Positions 1-5,911 of a DNA stretch of 29,134 bases are shown one piece after another (the stretch's first letter is position 1; every line of letters starts with the position of its first letter). This DNA comes from a virus. A program made the translations under genes and the position numbers. Location: positions 1 through 29,134 of IMG/VR virus record IMGVR_UViG_3300028831_000180; one strand, written 5' to 3'. Below the pieces are notes generated by a model, which worked only from the letters and a program-made list of their open reading frames with translations, made no database searches and had not been told where the DNA came from.

Positions 1-975
1 GAAGTAGTGGAGGACTTATTGAGACAGTGTGAAGAATGTCAAACTCTCTCGCGGAGAGTGTAACATGGATGTTTCATGTCCGATTTGATACGCATTCCAA
101 AAATATCCCAGCATGTGGAATTGTACTTTCATACGGAAATCGAAATGTCTTTTTTGTGTCGCACAAATTGGGTAACAGTTACTTCTACTCGTCCGAGTAT
201 GTGTCCAGGGTCGGAAATTTTAGTCTGTAGTAGTAGTAGAAGGTCTTACTAAAGTGGATATGTCATCGAAGGTGGTCAAATTGATGTGTATGAATTGATT
301 TTCCTCCGATGTATTTTTCATTGGGGATCTTCTATTTCTGGGTGGTTATTTCTGGATATGTCGTGTTATTTTGGAGATGGTTGTCAGTTATCGTTGACAA
401 ACCGATTTTGATCTTACGTTTTGTCGGAATTAAAACAATTCCTTGAAATGCTAAATTGGTGAAAGATTTCACCAAGTGTAGTGTTACTACCTATCGTCAA
501 CCTGGGTTGACCGATGCATTACGGCGATTCCGGGATAAATACTGTCAGACAAACCAGGTCAGTGTCCAGTTTGTCCGGCGATTCTATACCCCATGGGGGT
601 ACAATGGCGTGTCGAGATCAAGTTTTCACTTTGTTAGGACATACGCTCCCTGTTTTCCTCCGTGTCTTAAATGTCCGATGTGCTAGATCCGTCCCGATCT
701 GGCCCGATGTGTGTGTTTTTGTCACCCCTCCGATGTCTCCCTATCCTGATCTTGGAAACCCTCCCCGATCTTGCCTCTGTGGATCATGAGGAGGATGCCC
801 GCGCGAGATCCGTCCCATTTTGGGGCGATGTATGTGTGTCTGTCTGAGTTTTGGTGTTCCCGAATGTTGGGACGAATGTCCAGAACAAGATATTGGGTCC
901 TATTTGCCAGTACATGGTTGACTACTTAGCGTTATAATGGTATATATTGGACATGTACTCAATGTCCGATTTTTA
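1..975. other. gene-free left end
   Basis: I see no supported gene here. The plus-strand open frames (from 36, 456 and 514) lack a ribosome binding site at a sensible distance and have no recognisable family. On the minus strand the two Shine-Dalgarno-like sites (near 310 and 655) lead to no start codon or to ATG-TCC-TAA. The stretch holds a degenerate tandem pair of leftward promoter-like repeats (684-722 and 806-844) and copies of TGTCCG. It lies beyond the terminator of the left operon, so anything transcribed from it would continue past the left edge of the window. Confidence 0.6.
684..844 (-). repeat. degenerate direct repeat with leftward promoter-like motif
   Basis: Two 39-base copies, 684-722 and 806-844, share AGATCCGTCCC, then TGG, then GATGT-TGTG and TTGTC/CTGTC. 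Read leftward, the 806-844 copy contains CATACATCGCC followed about 10 bases later by CGGATCTCGCG. The same arrangement recurs before the gene that starts at 7434. Promoter function is inferred; no good -35 hexamer is visible. Confidence 0.35.
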
Positions 976-980
976 GGCAA

Positions 981-1016
981 CAAAAAAGGCGCAACGGACA
1001 TTACGCCCGTGCGCCT
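981..1016 (-). terminator. Rho-independent terminator of the left operon
   Basis: Read leftward, AGGCGCA (1016-1010) and CGG pair with CCG and TGCGCCT (993-987), with one bulged base, followed directly by a run of six T. It lies about 60 bases after the stop of the last leftward gene (1076), as expected for the operon end. The loop contains a copy of the TGTCCG word. Confidence 0.8.
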
Positions 1017-1075
1017 GATTTGTTGGGATTGTTGGAATCATTCCCGTTTGTCGAAATGATGGCTGTTTGTGGTAA

Positions 1076-1177
1076 TTAGTCCTCTTCGAGGATTATGATT
1101 GTTATGTCCGAATTGAGGGTAATGTCCCATGCCAGAAATGCGAGGAGCATGAGCTTTCCTGGTGATAAATGCCTCAT
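1076..1177 (-). CDS. small hydrophobic peptide, 33 aa
   Basis: A short frame begins MRHLSPGKLMLLAFLAW and ends in an acidic IILEED tail. It starts 12 bases after the stop of the gene at 1190 and is preceded by AGGAC about 10 bases upstream. The middle is hydrophobic enough for one weak membrane segment. It is the last frame before the terminator at 981-1016. No family is recognised. The start is supported by spacing and operon position rather than by a strong ribosome binding site, so it could be chance. Confidence 0.45.
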   Translation of the reverse strand: MRHLSPGKLMLLAFLAWDITLNSDITIIILEED

Positions 1178-1189
1178 GTCTTGGATGTC

Positions 1190-1399
1190 CTATTTGTTGA
1201 GTTCTTGGATTCGATGAACTTTGTCCATGATGCGGTCTAAGGCAGTATTGTCCCTTCTGCTTGCTTCGAGCAGTATGTAGATGATGTCCGGTTCTTGCAA
1301 TTCGACGTCATCTATGGTAGCTAGGACCTTTATGTCCGATTCGCGGAGATCCTTGTCAAATACGATGTTGTACGTATCTTTCCATGAAATATCAGCCAT
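1190..1399 (-). CDS. hypothetical protein, 69 aa
   Basis: The protein is small, mostly helical and mixed-charge. It has an acidic middle (DDVELQEPDI) and a basic C-terminal helix (RIMDKVHRIQELNK). No domain is recognised. The ATG follows the stop of the upstream gene (1403) by three bases; the GGGAAAATAGGAC before it serves as the binding site and is part of the upstream gene's last codons, so the two are probably translationally coupled. Function unknown; a soluble early phage protein is likely. Confidence 0.7.
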   Translation of the reverse strand: MADISWKDTYNIVFDKDLRESDIKVLATIDDVELQEPDIIYILLEASRRDNTALDRIMDKVHRIQELNK

Positions 1400-1402
1400 G
1401 TC

Positions 1403-1609
1403 CTATTTTCCCATCAATTCGTAGGTTGAGATGGGATTGTGACATTCAGGACATGTGCCAGAGAAGTCTTTCCCGTTCCACAAACAGGTGATTTGTGCCT
1501 TGTTATTCGTTTCCGGGCAGACTACGGTATATGACAGTCCTTGTCCGGACATGGGTGGACCGCTTAGTTTGATGTGCTTTGCCTTGTTAGTCCGATTTAG
1601 TGCGTCCAT
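1403..1609 (-). CDS. hypothetical zinc-ribbon-like protein
   Basis: The protein is about 68 aa. Four cysteines are spaced as VVCPETNNKAQITC and, further on, GTCPECHNP. The final C-x2-C-H is typical of a small treble-clef or zinc-ribbon fold, so metal binding is likely, with a role in nucleic acid or protein contact only guessed. I place the start at the ATG at 1609, which overlaps the end of the small upstream gene (stop at 1597-1599). A TTG at 1621 is an in-frame alternative that would add MGPT. The downstream gene begins three bases after the stop. Confidence 0.65.
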   Translation of the reverse strand: MDALNRTNKAKHIKLSGPPMSGQGLSYTVVCPETNNKAQITCLWNGKDFSGTCPECHNPISTYELMGK

Positions 1610-1761
1610 GGTCGGCCCCAATTGATCTTGATGTCTCGTGTCCTAAATGCCGGATCGTTGCAGTGTTTACCTTTACGGCACTGTTCATACTGTTTGTTTA
1701 CTTTTTGTTGGTCCTTCCTATTTGCCCAGAATTTCACCTTATTACGGTGGAATGGGCACAT
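1597..1761 (-). CDS. small basic Cys/His protein, 54 aa
   Basis: The frame begins MCPFHRNKVKFWANRKDQQK, carries EQCRKGKHC near residues 26-34 and ends GRPWTH. Cys2, His5, Cys28, His33 and Cys34 could hold one metal ion. The protein is strongly basic, which suggests nucleic acid contact. The ribosome binding site is strong (AAAAGGAG, about 11 bases before the ATG) and resembles the leaders of the other leftward genes. Its last codons overlap the start of the next gene (1609), implying coupled translation. No family is recognised. Confidence 0.65.
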   Translation of the reverse strand: MCPFHRNKVKFWANRKDQQKVNKQYEQCRKGKHCNDPAFRTRDIKINWGRPWTH

Positions 1762-1804
1762 TTTCGATGTTTCTCCTTTTGTTTGGTTTGCCTAGAACGT
1801 CTAG

Positions 1805-1846
1805 ACATGGGAGGAATTGGGTATTTAACCCAATTCCAACCAAATC
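1805..1846 (-). repeat. inverted-repeat element, copy 1
   Basis: GGAATTGGGT (1813-1822) and ACCCAATTCC (1828-1837) form a perfect 10-bp stem with a 5-base loop. The flanks ACATGGGAGG (1805-1814) and CCAACCAAATC (1836-1846) are identical to those of a second copy at 5091-5153, while the stems differ by compensating changes. It begins at the stop codon of the glutamine amidotransferase gene. There is no T-tract on either strand, so it is not a standard intrinsic terminator; RNA processing, 3'-end protection or protein binding are possible. Confidence 0.6.
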
Positions 1847-2877
1847 TAGAGGTTTGTGTTGTTATTGGTTAGATTGTGGTCATTTTCGCATTCTTCCACG
1901 TTGTCCGTTTTGTTCCCTTCAAGAGCCTTGTTGATCATGGCTTCAAGATCTTCGTCCGAAATGTTCAAATTGACGGGAATGCCCGAATCGTCCACTAAAT
2001 CGCCCCCCTCTGTGGACCCATGATCAACAGAGTATCCTAGGATGTTAGTTTCACCCTTTTCGGCGTCTTCCCACCATTTGACGTATCTGTCCGAATCGTC
2101 GTCTTTGATGAGACTAGTGGGAATGTAGCAAATGCACGAATCTCCGTCCATGTCGCAATCATTGCACATTCCGCAGAATGAGCAGAAGTGACTATATTTC
2201 TTTACTGTCCCATATGACAGACAATGATTGCACCTGGCGTATTCGGCCAGGCTTGAGTACTGTGTGCCTGTACCCCAGCCATTAGGCTGGATTGAGTAGA
2301 TTCGTGATGTCCACCCCTCATATGCGTCGTTGGAGTACCAAATCCCGTTATCCCAGATTCCCATGTTTTCGTTCAGAATGATTGAATTGAATGGATACTT
2401 GGGATCTACCGTCAGAATTACCGCTTTGTTGAATTTGCCCATCCAAGACTCTAATGCGCGCCTTTGCCTTTTTGTGGTGAATTGTAGGTGTTGGCGCTGT
2501 GTGAGGAAATCCTCTGCAAGAATCCTGGTATCTGACCTATGGTCGTTCTTTCCGGGTTGTACGCTTTTTGGGAAAATTCCGTTGTGTCCGATTACTGTGC
2601 GATTGTCCCCATTTACCGGAAATGGGTGGCAATTGCTGGTATCGATCGTTCCGCCCGTTGAGAGGCGGGAATGGAACAATGCCGGACCTTCGGGAAATGC
2701 CTTCCTAGTGGCGACAAAGTTGGATACCGCAGCATCTAGGTCAAGAGTCTTGGATACGATGATTGACCCGTTTGCGACGATTGCCCAACCGTGTCCGTCA
2801 TCGTTGAATGTTCCACCATTGCGCAAGTGCTGTGCGTTTGGTAGGACATTTTCTGGAAAGTAGGTTAGGAGACACAT
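1846..2877 (-). CDS. class II glutamine amidotransferase
   Basis: The protein (343 aa) is an Ntn-hydrolase glutaminase that should release ammonia from glutamine for a partner enzyme. Cys2 (MCLLTYF) becomes the N-terminal nucleophile after Met removal. Class II hallmarks follow: HSRLSTGG (69-76), CHPFPV (83-88), GHNGIF (97-102) and SDTRIL (115-120). The glutaminase part ends near residue 200. A cysteine cluster (about 216-250, with CNHC, CSFC and CNDC) looks like a zinc ribbon, and the rest is an acidic tail. There is no synthetase domain in the protein. The amidoligase gene ends nine bases upstream, so that enzyme is the obvious ammonia acceptor. The start ATG has only a weak binding site and may rely on coupling. 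In the family such stand-alone GATases pair with ATP-grasp-like ligases. Confidence 0.88.
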   Translation of the reverse strand: MCLLTYFPENVLPNAQHLRNGGTFNDDGHGWAIVANGSIIVSKTLDLDAAVSNFVATRKAFPEGPALFHSRLSTGGTIDTSNCHPFPVNGDNRTVIGHNGIFPKSVQPGKNDHRSDTRILAEDFLTQRQHLQFTTKRQRRALESWMGKFNKAVILTVDPKYPFNSIILNENMGIWDNGIWYSNDAYEGWTSRIYSIQPNGWGTGTQYSSLAEYARCNHCLSYGTVKKYSHFCSFCGMCNDCDMDGDSCICYIPTSLIKDDDSDRYVKWWEDAEKGETNILGYSVDHGSTEGGDLVDDSGIPVNLNISDEDLEAMINKALEGNKTDNVEECENDHNLTNNNTNL

Positions 2878-2886
2878 TGTTGTCGT

Positions 2887-4134
2887 TTACACCCTTTCGA
2901 TTAGCTTGTCCGATTCGGACGTTAGCGGGAGGTACAAGCCATTTTGGTCTTTTGCCCAAGTTATGAACGAAGGCCAGGACCATCCCTTTTTGTTCAGAAT
3001 GTCCGAAGTTGTCAGTTGGCGGGTGTATTCAACCGATGCGTCTGTTAGTCCTAAAGCAGCCTTTACTTCCGTTTCGTCAAGGCTTGCCTTGAATACCCTA
3101 ACTTCTAGGGTATTGTCGTTTTGTGTGTTGATTGCCTGGTAACGTCCCTCTGATGACTTTCGTCCCTTTGCCAGTCGTTTGGCGTTCATTCGGTCATTTG
3201 AGCTGAAATTTGCCCATTGAGAATTTCCACGCCTGGCGATTGACTTCACATACCGCTCATTTCGGTAGAAAAACTTTAGCCACCGATATAGGTGCATTTC
3301 TCCACTAAATGCGGTACGTGAGACATGTACGTGCAAACCATACCCACTGTTGACGTAACAACCCAATTCGGACAATTCCGGAAGTAGCTTCCATGGAAAT
3401 TCCGACATGGCGTATTCGTACGACATAGGATGGGTAACCATTTCAAATCCGGCAATTGACCCATCCTCCTTCAAATAGCCCAAACTTCCCAACTCGGACA
3501 AAGCTACCTTAGCCGTTTTTGTGTATGTTCCGTAATCGGACGAAACACCAATTTCTAGCTCTTGTCCGAGGAAAACGGGACCATTGCCGTGAAAGATCGG
3601 ATCTGGCTTATAGTTCCAATACTGGACAAGCGATCCATTCGTGGCGTTTCTTCGGCAATAGGTACAACTACACCCGGGAGTGACGGAAGTGCACGGAGTT
3701 GGACAATACGTACAATTGGTGTCGTTTCGGTAGCTTTCTCCGCAACCTTCACATTCGTATGAATTGTCCGAAATGCAATCGTTGCAAACGTAGCCATTTG
3801 CCCAACCTTGGTAGTTGAGCGAATAATTGGATTGATAGCCGCAAAGCCGGCATGTTCGCGATACTGCCCTATCTCGGGCAAGTTCTCGCCTATTGGCGTT
3901 TCTAGTACATGCGAAGCAATCACAGCCAATTGGCATTTGTGATGACAAACGCTCACTAAGACTGTTAATTAGTTCGTTGTAGTTGTAAATGCTCGGACCG
4001 GGTGATTCGGACTCTTCCGATTCTTCTGACTCTTCTGACTCTTCCGGTTCCCCTGATTCATACCAATCGGTTGGTTCGGGTGGTTCGTCCGCATATAGGA
4101 GGTCATCCTCCCACATGTCCGTGTTTGGCACCAT
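2887..4134 (-). CDS. ATP-grasp-like amidoligase with zinc-finger N-terminus
   Basis: The protein (415 aa) is a predicted COOH-NH2 ligase that uses ATP to make an amide bond. Its N-terminus (1-48) is acidic and low-complexity (EES repeats). A cysteine-rich region follows (71-160, at least six Cys pairs such as CRLC, CNDC, CEGC, CTYC), probably several zinc fingers. The catalytic domain begins near 180: GQELEIG (190-196), EDGSIAGFEMVTHP (223-236), GLHVHVS (266-272) and the R...N...LEVRVFK block (331-349) match the amidoligase family pattern. The start is supported by AAAAAGGAGC just upstream. The glutamine amidotransferase follows at once and should feed it ammonia. The substrate is unknown: side chains of proteins, peptides or the cell wall are all possible. 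Confidence 0.85.
   Translation of the reverse strand: MVPNTDMWEDDLLYADEPPEPTDWYESGEPEESEESEESEESESPGPSIYNYNELINSLSERLSSQMPIGCDCFACTRNANRRELARDRAVSRTCRLCGYQSNYSLNYQGWANGYVCNDCISDNSYECEGCGESYRNDTNCTYCPTPCTSVTPGCSCTYCRRNATNGSLVQYWNYKPDPIFHGNGPVFLGQELEIGVSSDYGTYTKTAKVALSELGSLGYLKEDGSIAGFEMVTHPMSYEYAMSEFPWKLLPELSELGCYVNSGYGLHVHVSRTAFSGEMHLYRWLKFFYRNERYVKSIARRGNSQWANFSSNDRMNAKRLAKGRKSSEGRYQAINTQNDNTLEVRVFKASLDETEVKAALGLTDASVEYTRQLTTSDILNKKGWSWPSFITWAKDQNGLYLPLTSESDKLIERV
4010..4045 (-). repeat. four tandem 9-base units encoding Glu-Glu-Ser
   Basis: Four near-identical 9-mers (GACTCTTCC or GATTCTTCT type on the plus strand) lie at 4010-4018, 4019-4027, 4028-4036 and 4037-4045. They encode the acidic EES repeat near residue 35 of the amidoligase. 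Such in-frame repeats change in copy number easily, so this segment is probably a flexible spacer or tail. Confidence 0.85.
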
Positions 4135-4227
4135 TTGCTCCTTTTTGAGTTTTTGGTAGCTTTATGGTTTTTGGGTTAGATAACCCGAAACGAGCACATC
4201 TAGGGCGATGTGCCCGAATCTAGCTAG

Positions 4228-4353
4228 CTAAGACCAATACTTCTTTTCTTTCCTATCTCGTAGTCTAAAATACGTATGTGTCAGGGTATGTGTTGCTAAC
4301 CACGCAAACAACCCTATTGCGATGTATGTTAAGGTTGCGCCCAATCTTCCCAC
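4228..4353 (-). CDS. small membrane protein, 41 aa
   Basis: A short GTG-started frame reads MGRLGATLTYIAIGLFAWLA, then a basic tail RLRDRKEKKYWS. Residues 5-27 form one membrane segment with a positively charged cytoplasmic end. GAGAGGAAA lies directly before the GTG; the spacing is short, so the in-frame TTG three codons later is an alternative. A promoter-like CATACATCGCC copy is immediately upstream (4368-4378). A further copy of most of this motif lies inside the gene and encodes T-Y-I-A. No family is recognised. Confidence 0.5.
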   Translation of the reverse strand: MGRLGATLTYIAIGLFAWLATHTLTHTYFRLRDRKEKKYWS

Positions 4354-4361
4354 TTTCCTCT

Positions 4362-4378
4362 CTTATGGGCGATGTATG
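4362..4378 (-). promoter_or_regulatory. promoter-like CATACATCGCC element
   Basis: Read leftward: CATACATCGCCCATAAGA. It is one of a family (also at 7474-7493, 4400-4417 and 806-844) consisting of CATACATCGCC followed by CATA or TATAAT. It lies 15 bases before the small membrane gene that starts at 4353. Function is inferred from repetition and position. Confidence 0.35.
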
Positions 4379-4399
4379 CCTATGCGCGTAGGAAGAACC

Positions 4400-4417
4400 A
4401 TTATGGGGCGATGTATG
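4400..4417 (-). promoter_or_regulatory. promoter-like CATACATCGCC element
   Basis: Read leftward: CATACATCGCCCCATAAT, where CATAAT can serve as a -10 box. GGACAT lies about 17 bases upstream of it in the -35 place. It would drive the small membrane gene (4353) and the amidoligase operon (4134). Inferred. Confidence 0.4.
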
Positions 4418-4450
4418 CTCCTATGTCCGCTTTCTTGGGACATGCGGAAA

Positions 4451-4470
4451 GGGTGACATTTCTGCCACCC
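4451..4470 (-). terminator. hairpin with GAAA tetraloop, terminator-like
   Basis: Read leftward, GGGTGGCA (4470-4463), GAAA, TGTCACCC (4458-4451) form an 8-bp stem with one G-U pair and a stable GNRA loop. Only a short TTT follows. It lies 33 bases after the stop of the gene at 4503 and before the promoter-like elements of the next unit, which fits partial termination or 3'-end protection. Confidence 0.5.
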
Positions 4471-4502
4471 TATCCGGTTCATGGGGAATTGTGTGAATTC
4501 AG

Positions 4503-4712
4503 TTAGCTATTCCTGATTACGTGTATTGCTAGCTTCTTGCGCCAATTTGGCCATTTTAGGTGATTTACCTCCATGATGCCTATGTAGTGCAGATTGGGGT
4601 ATTTGCGCGCCCAATTACGAATGCGCACCATGCTTTGCATTAGGGTAAATGTCCACCCTAATACCTCTATTGAGGTAAGTATGGCTATGAAGTAGATTGC
4701 GAAAGTTATCAC
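4503..4712 (-). CDS. small membrane protein, 69 aa
   Basis: An N-terminal membrane segment (ITFAIYFIAILTSIEVLGWTF, residues 2-22) is followed by a basic soluble part rich in Arg, Lys and Trp (VRIRNWARKYPN, LKWPNWRKKL). It probably sits in the host membrane with the basic part inside. Start: GTG at 4712 overlapping the upstream stop as GTGA, with GGGACAAGG just before. The same junction sequence (GGGACARGGCGTGA) occurs at the start of the upstream gene. No family recognised. Confidence 0.7.
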   Translation of the reverse strand: MITFAIYFIAILTSIEVLGWTFTLMQSMVRIRNWARKYPNLHYIGIMEVNHLKWPNWRKKLAIHVIRNS

Positions 4713-4894
4713 GCCTTGTCCCGGTTTTCCAGGTATGTCTTGATTTCGACCAGTTGGCGCTCGATGCGCAGCATGTCCGCTTTGAGCGTATTCACTTCAT
4801 TCTCCAGTGTTTGTACCCTTTCGTCCAGATATGCTAGCATTGCCCGATTTACTGCTTTCTTTTCCGATTCAGTCCAGAAGTCAGGATCTGTCAC
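4709..4894 (-). CDS. small coiled-coil protein, 61 aa
   Basis: The protein opens with TDPDFWTESEKKAVNRAML, then a heptad-rich helix (RVQTLENEVNTLKADMLRIE and on, about residues 26-56) typical of a parallel coiled coil. I place the start at the GTG at 4894, which overlaps the upstream stop (GTGA) and follows GGGACAGG. An ATG at 4906 (MGQG...) is possible but lies inside the upstream gene with no binding site. Possible oligomerising adaptor; no function known. Confidence 0.7.
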   Translation of the reverse strand: MTDPDFWTESEKKAVNRAMLAYLDERVQTLENEVNTLKADMLRIERQLVEIKTYLENRDKA

Positions 4895-5052
4895 GCCCTG
4901 TCCCATCCGGTGTAAGTGTCCGAGATGTTCGTGTTGTCCGATTCGGGCTCATCGAGCACATCGGCCCACGTGTCCGATTCGTCGTACCAGTCCGAGTGAT
5001 CCGTGTTGTCCATGATCTGGGTGGATACGACGGCGTTTGTCTGCTCGGGCAT
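4891..5052 (-). CDS. small acidic protein, 53 aa
   Basis: The sequence begins MPEQTNAVVSTQIMDNTDHS and is very acidic in the middle (DWYDESDTWADVLDEPESDN), ending TGWDRA. No fold is predicted by eye; it looks disordered. The start is fixed by AAAAAGGAGCGAATC before the ATG at 5052; a longer frame to 5094 lacks such a site. The segment SDWYDESD resembles TDWYESGE in the acidic N-terminus of the amidoligase, so it may share a binding partner with, or be acted on by, that enzyme. That link is a guess. Confidence 0.7.
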   Translation of the reverse strand: MPEQTNAVVSTQIMDNTDHSDWYDESDTWADVLDEPESDNTNISDTYTGWDRA

Positions 5053-5090
5053 GATTCGCTCCTTTTTAGTAGGTTGTCCGTTACACGCGG

Positions 5091-5153
5091 ACATGGGAGG
5101 ATTCGGGGTATTGATTGTTTTATATTATGTCTTGCCCCGAATCCAACCAAATC
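5091..5153 (-). repeat. inverted-repeat element, copy 2
   Basis: GGATTCGGGG (5099-5108) pairs with CCCCGAATCC (5135-5144) across a 26-base loop. The flanks ACATGGGAGG and CCAACCAAATC are the same as in the copy at 1805-1846. It follows the stop codon of the gene at 5161 by a few bases, as copy 1 follows the amidotransferase stop. The stem changes between copies (AATTGGG to ATTCGGG) are compensated, which points to selection on the paired structure. Confidence 0.6.
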
Positions 5154-5160
5154 AGCGTGT

Positions 5161-5541
5161 TTAGCGAGTTTCGTACTTTCGTGCTAGTTGTGCGTCATGG
5201 TGTGCTTGTTCGATGAATGTCCGTTCCGTCCCGTGATCGTGCTTTTCTGCTGAGTTGTCGTGGCTGTGCACTTCGCCCGATTCGTGGCTGTGGAGATGGG
5301 CGATGTGGTTGCCTTCGATCTCTTTTGCCACCTCGATACCGAATTGCATCAGAAGGTTGGCGTATGCCCGCTTCAGCATGAGGTGAGCCTCTTGTACCGT
5401 ATCGAGCGATTCGAAGTCTTCGCGCGCTTTGAGCAATTCTTCGAACATGTCCATATCGCGCTCAATGGTCGATACGTTGTGAGCCATGGCCTGTGCAATG
5501 GTTGACGACTTTTGTCCGGGACGTACTTCCATGATGCACAT
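5161..5541 (-). CDS. His-rich helical protein, 126 aa
   Basis: Residues 1-75 are helical (AMAHNVSTIERDMDMFEELL, then VQEAHLMLKRAYANLLMQFG). Next comes a histidine-rich stretch (about 79-103: HIAHLHSHESGEVHSH and EKHDHG) with at least eight His, then a short charged helix. The His cluster should bind Zn, Ni or Cu ions, as in metal-buffering proteins. No signal peptide or membrane segment. The start is set by AAAAGGAG ten bases before the ATG. No family is recognised. Confidence 0.75.
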   Translation of the reverse strand: MCIMEVRPGQKSSTIAQAMAHNVSTIERDMDMFEELLKAREDFESLDTVQEAHLMLKRAYANLLMQFGIEVAKEIEGNHIAHLHSHESGEVHSHDNSAEKHDHGTERTFIEQAHHDAQLARKYETR

Positions 5542-5595
5542 TTCTGGTTTGCTCCTTTTGTCCGTTTTTCGCTACCTTCTGGCAGCATCGCACCA

Positions 5596-5618
5596 TATAT
5601 CGGGATAGGACCGATATA
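5596..5618 (-). repeat. short inverted repeat between genes
   Basis: TATATCGG (5596-5603) pairs with CCGATATA (5611-5618) across seven bases. It lies in the 154-base gap between the genes at 5541 and 5696, upstream of the former. No T-tract. Operator or RNA hairpin; function unknown. Confidence 0.4.
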
Positions 5619-5695
5619 CAGCACGAAACGGTCAGATGAACGCGAGAAGGAATGTCCCGACAAACAGGATGAGGAACCCCCAACGGGCGTAAGTC

Positions 5696-5893
5696 TCAGA
5701 ACGGGACATGAGTCACCATCCCTACCATTGCCGCGATGTGGTGTGAATTGGTCGAATGCGACACAACCGGCTCAAACATGATGATTGTGGCACCTCCGAT
5801 CAGAACATCACGACCGGCGCGCATTACGCGAATCGCGCAAACCACCATCCTACGGTGCCAGGGGTGCTTTTCCGGCGTTTCGTGCTTTCCCAT
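5696..5893 (-). CDS. small membrane-associated protein, 65 aa
   Basis: A basic, His-containing N-terminus (MGKHETPEKHPWHRR) is followed by hydrophobic stretches (about residues 30-45 and 50-65) with short breaks. One or two weak membrane passes are possible, the N-terminus staying inside. The start is well supported by AAAGGAGCGAAAA just upstream. It follows the large inverted repeat at 5912-5991, which would lie in its 5' untranslated region. No family recognised. Confidence 0.6.
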   Translation of the reverse strand: MGKHETPEKHPWHRRMVVCAIRVMRAGRDVLIGGATIIMFEPVVSHSTNSHHIAAMVGMVTHVPF

Positions 5894-5911
5894 TTTTTCG
5901 CTCCTTTAGGT

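Noticed and set aside
36-789. Three plus-strand frames at the left end (36, 456, 514)
   Set aside because: No usable ribosome binding site, no recognisable family and opposite direction to the arm.
933-938. TATAAT near the left terminator
   Set aside because: TTGACT lies only nine bases upstream; no -35 at 16-18 bases.
2330-2863. 177-codon plus-strand frame
   Set aside because: Antisense to the glutamine amidotransferase, whose motifs are unmistakable; no binding site.
3555-3956. 133-codon minus-strand frame
   Set aside because: Same strand as the amidoligase but another frame; lies wholly inside its zinc and catalytic regions.
4380-4495. 38-codon minus-strand frame MNRIGWQKCHPF
   Set aside because: No binding site and it runs across the tetraloop hairpin and promoter-like repeats.
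4807-5187. 126-codon plus-strand frame
   Set aside because: Antisense to the coiled-coil and acidic genes; low-complexity and no binding site.
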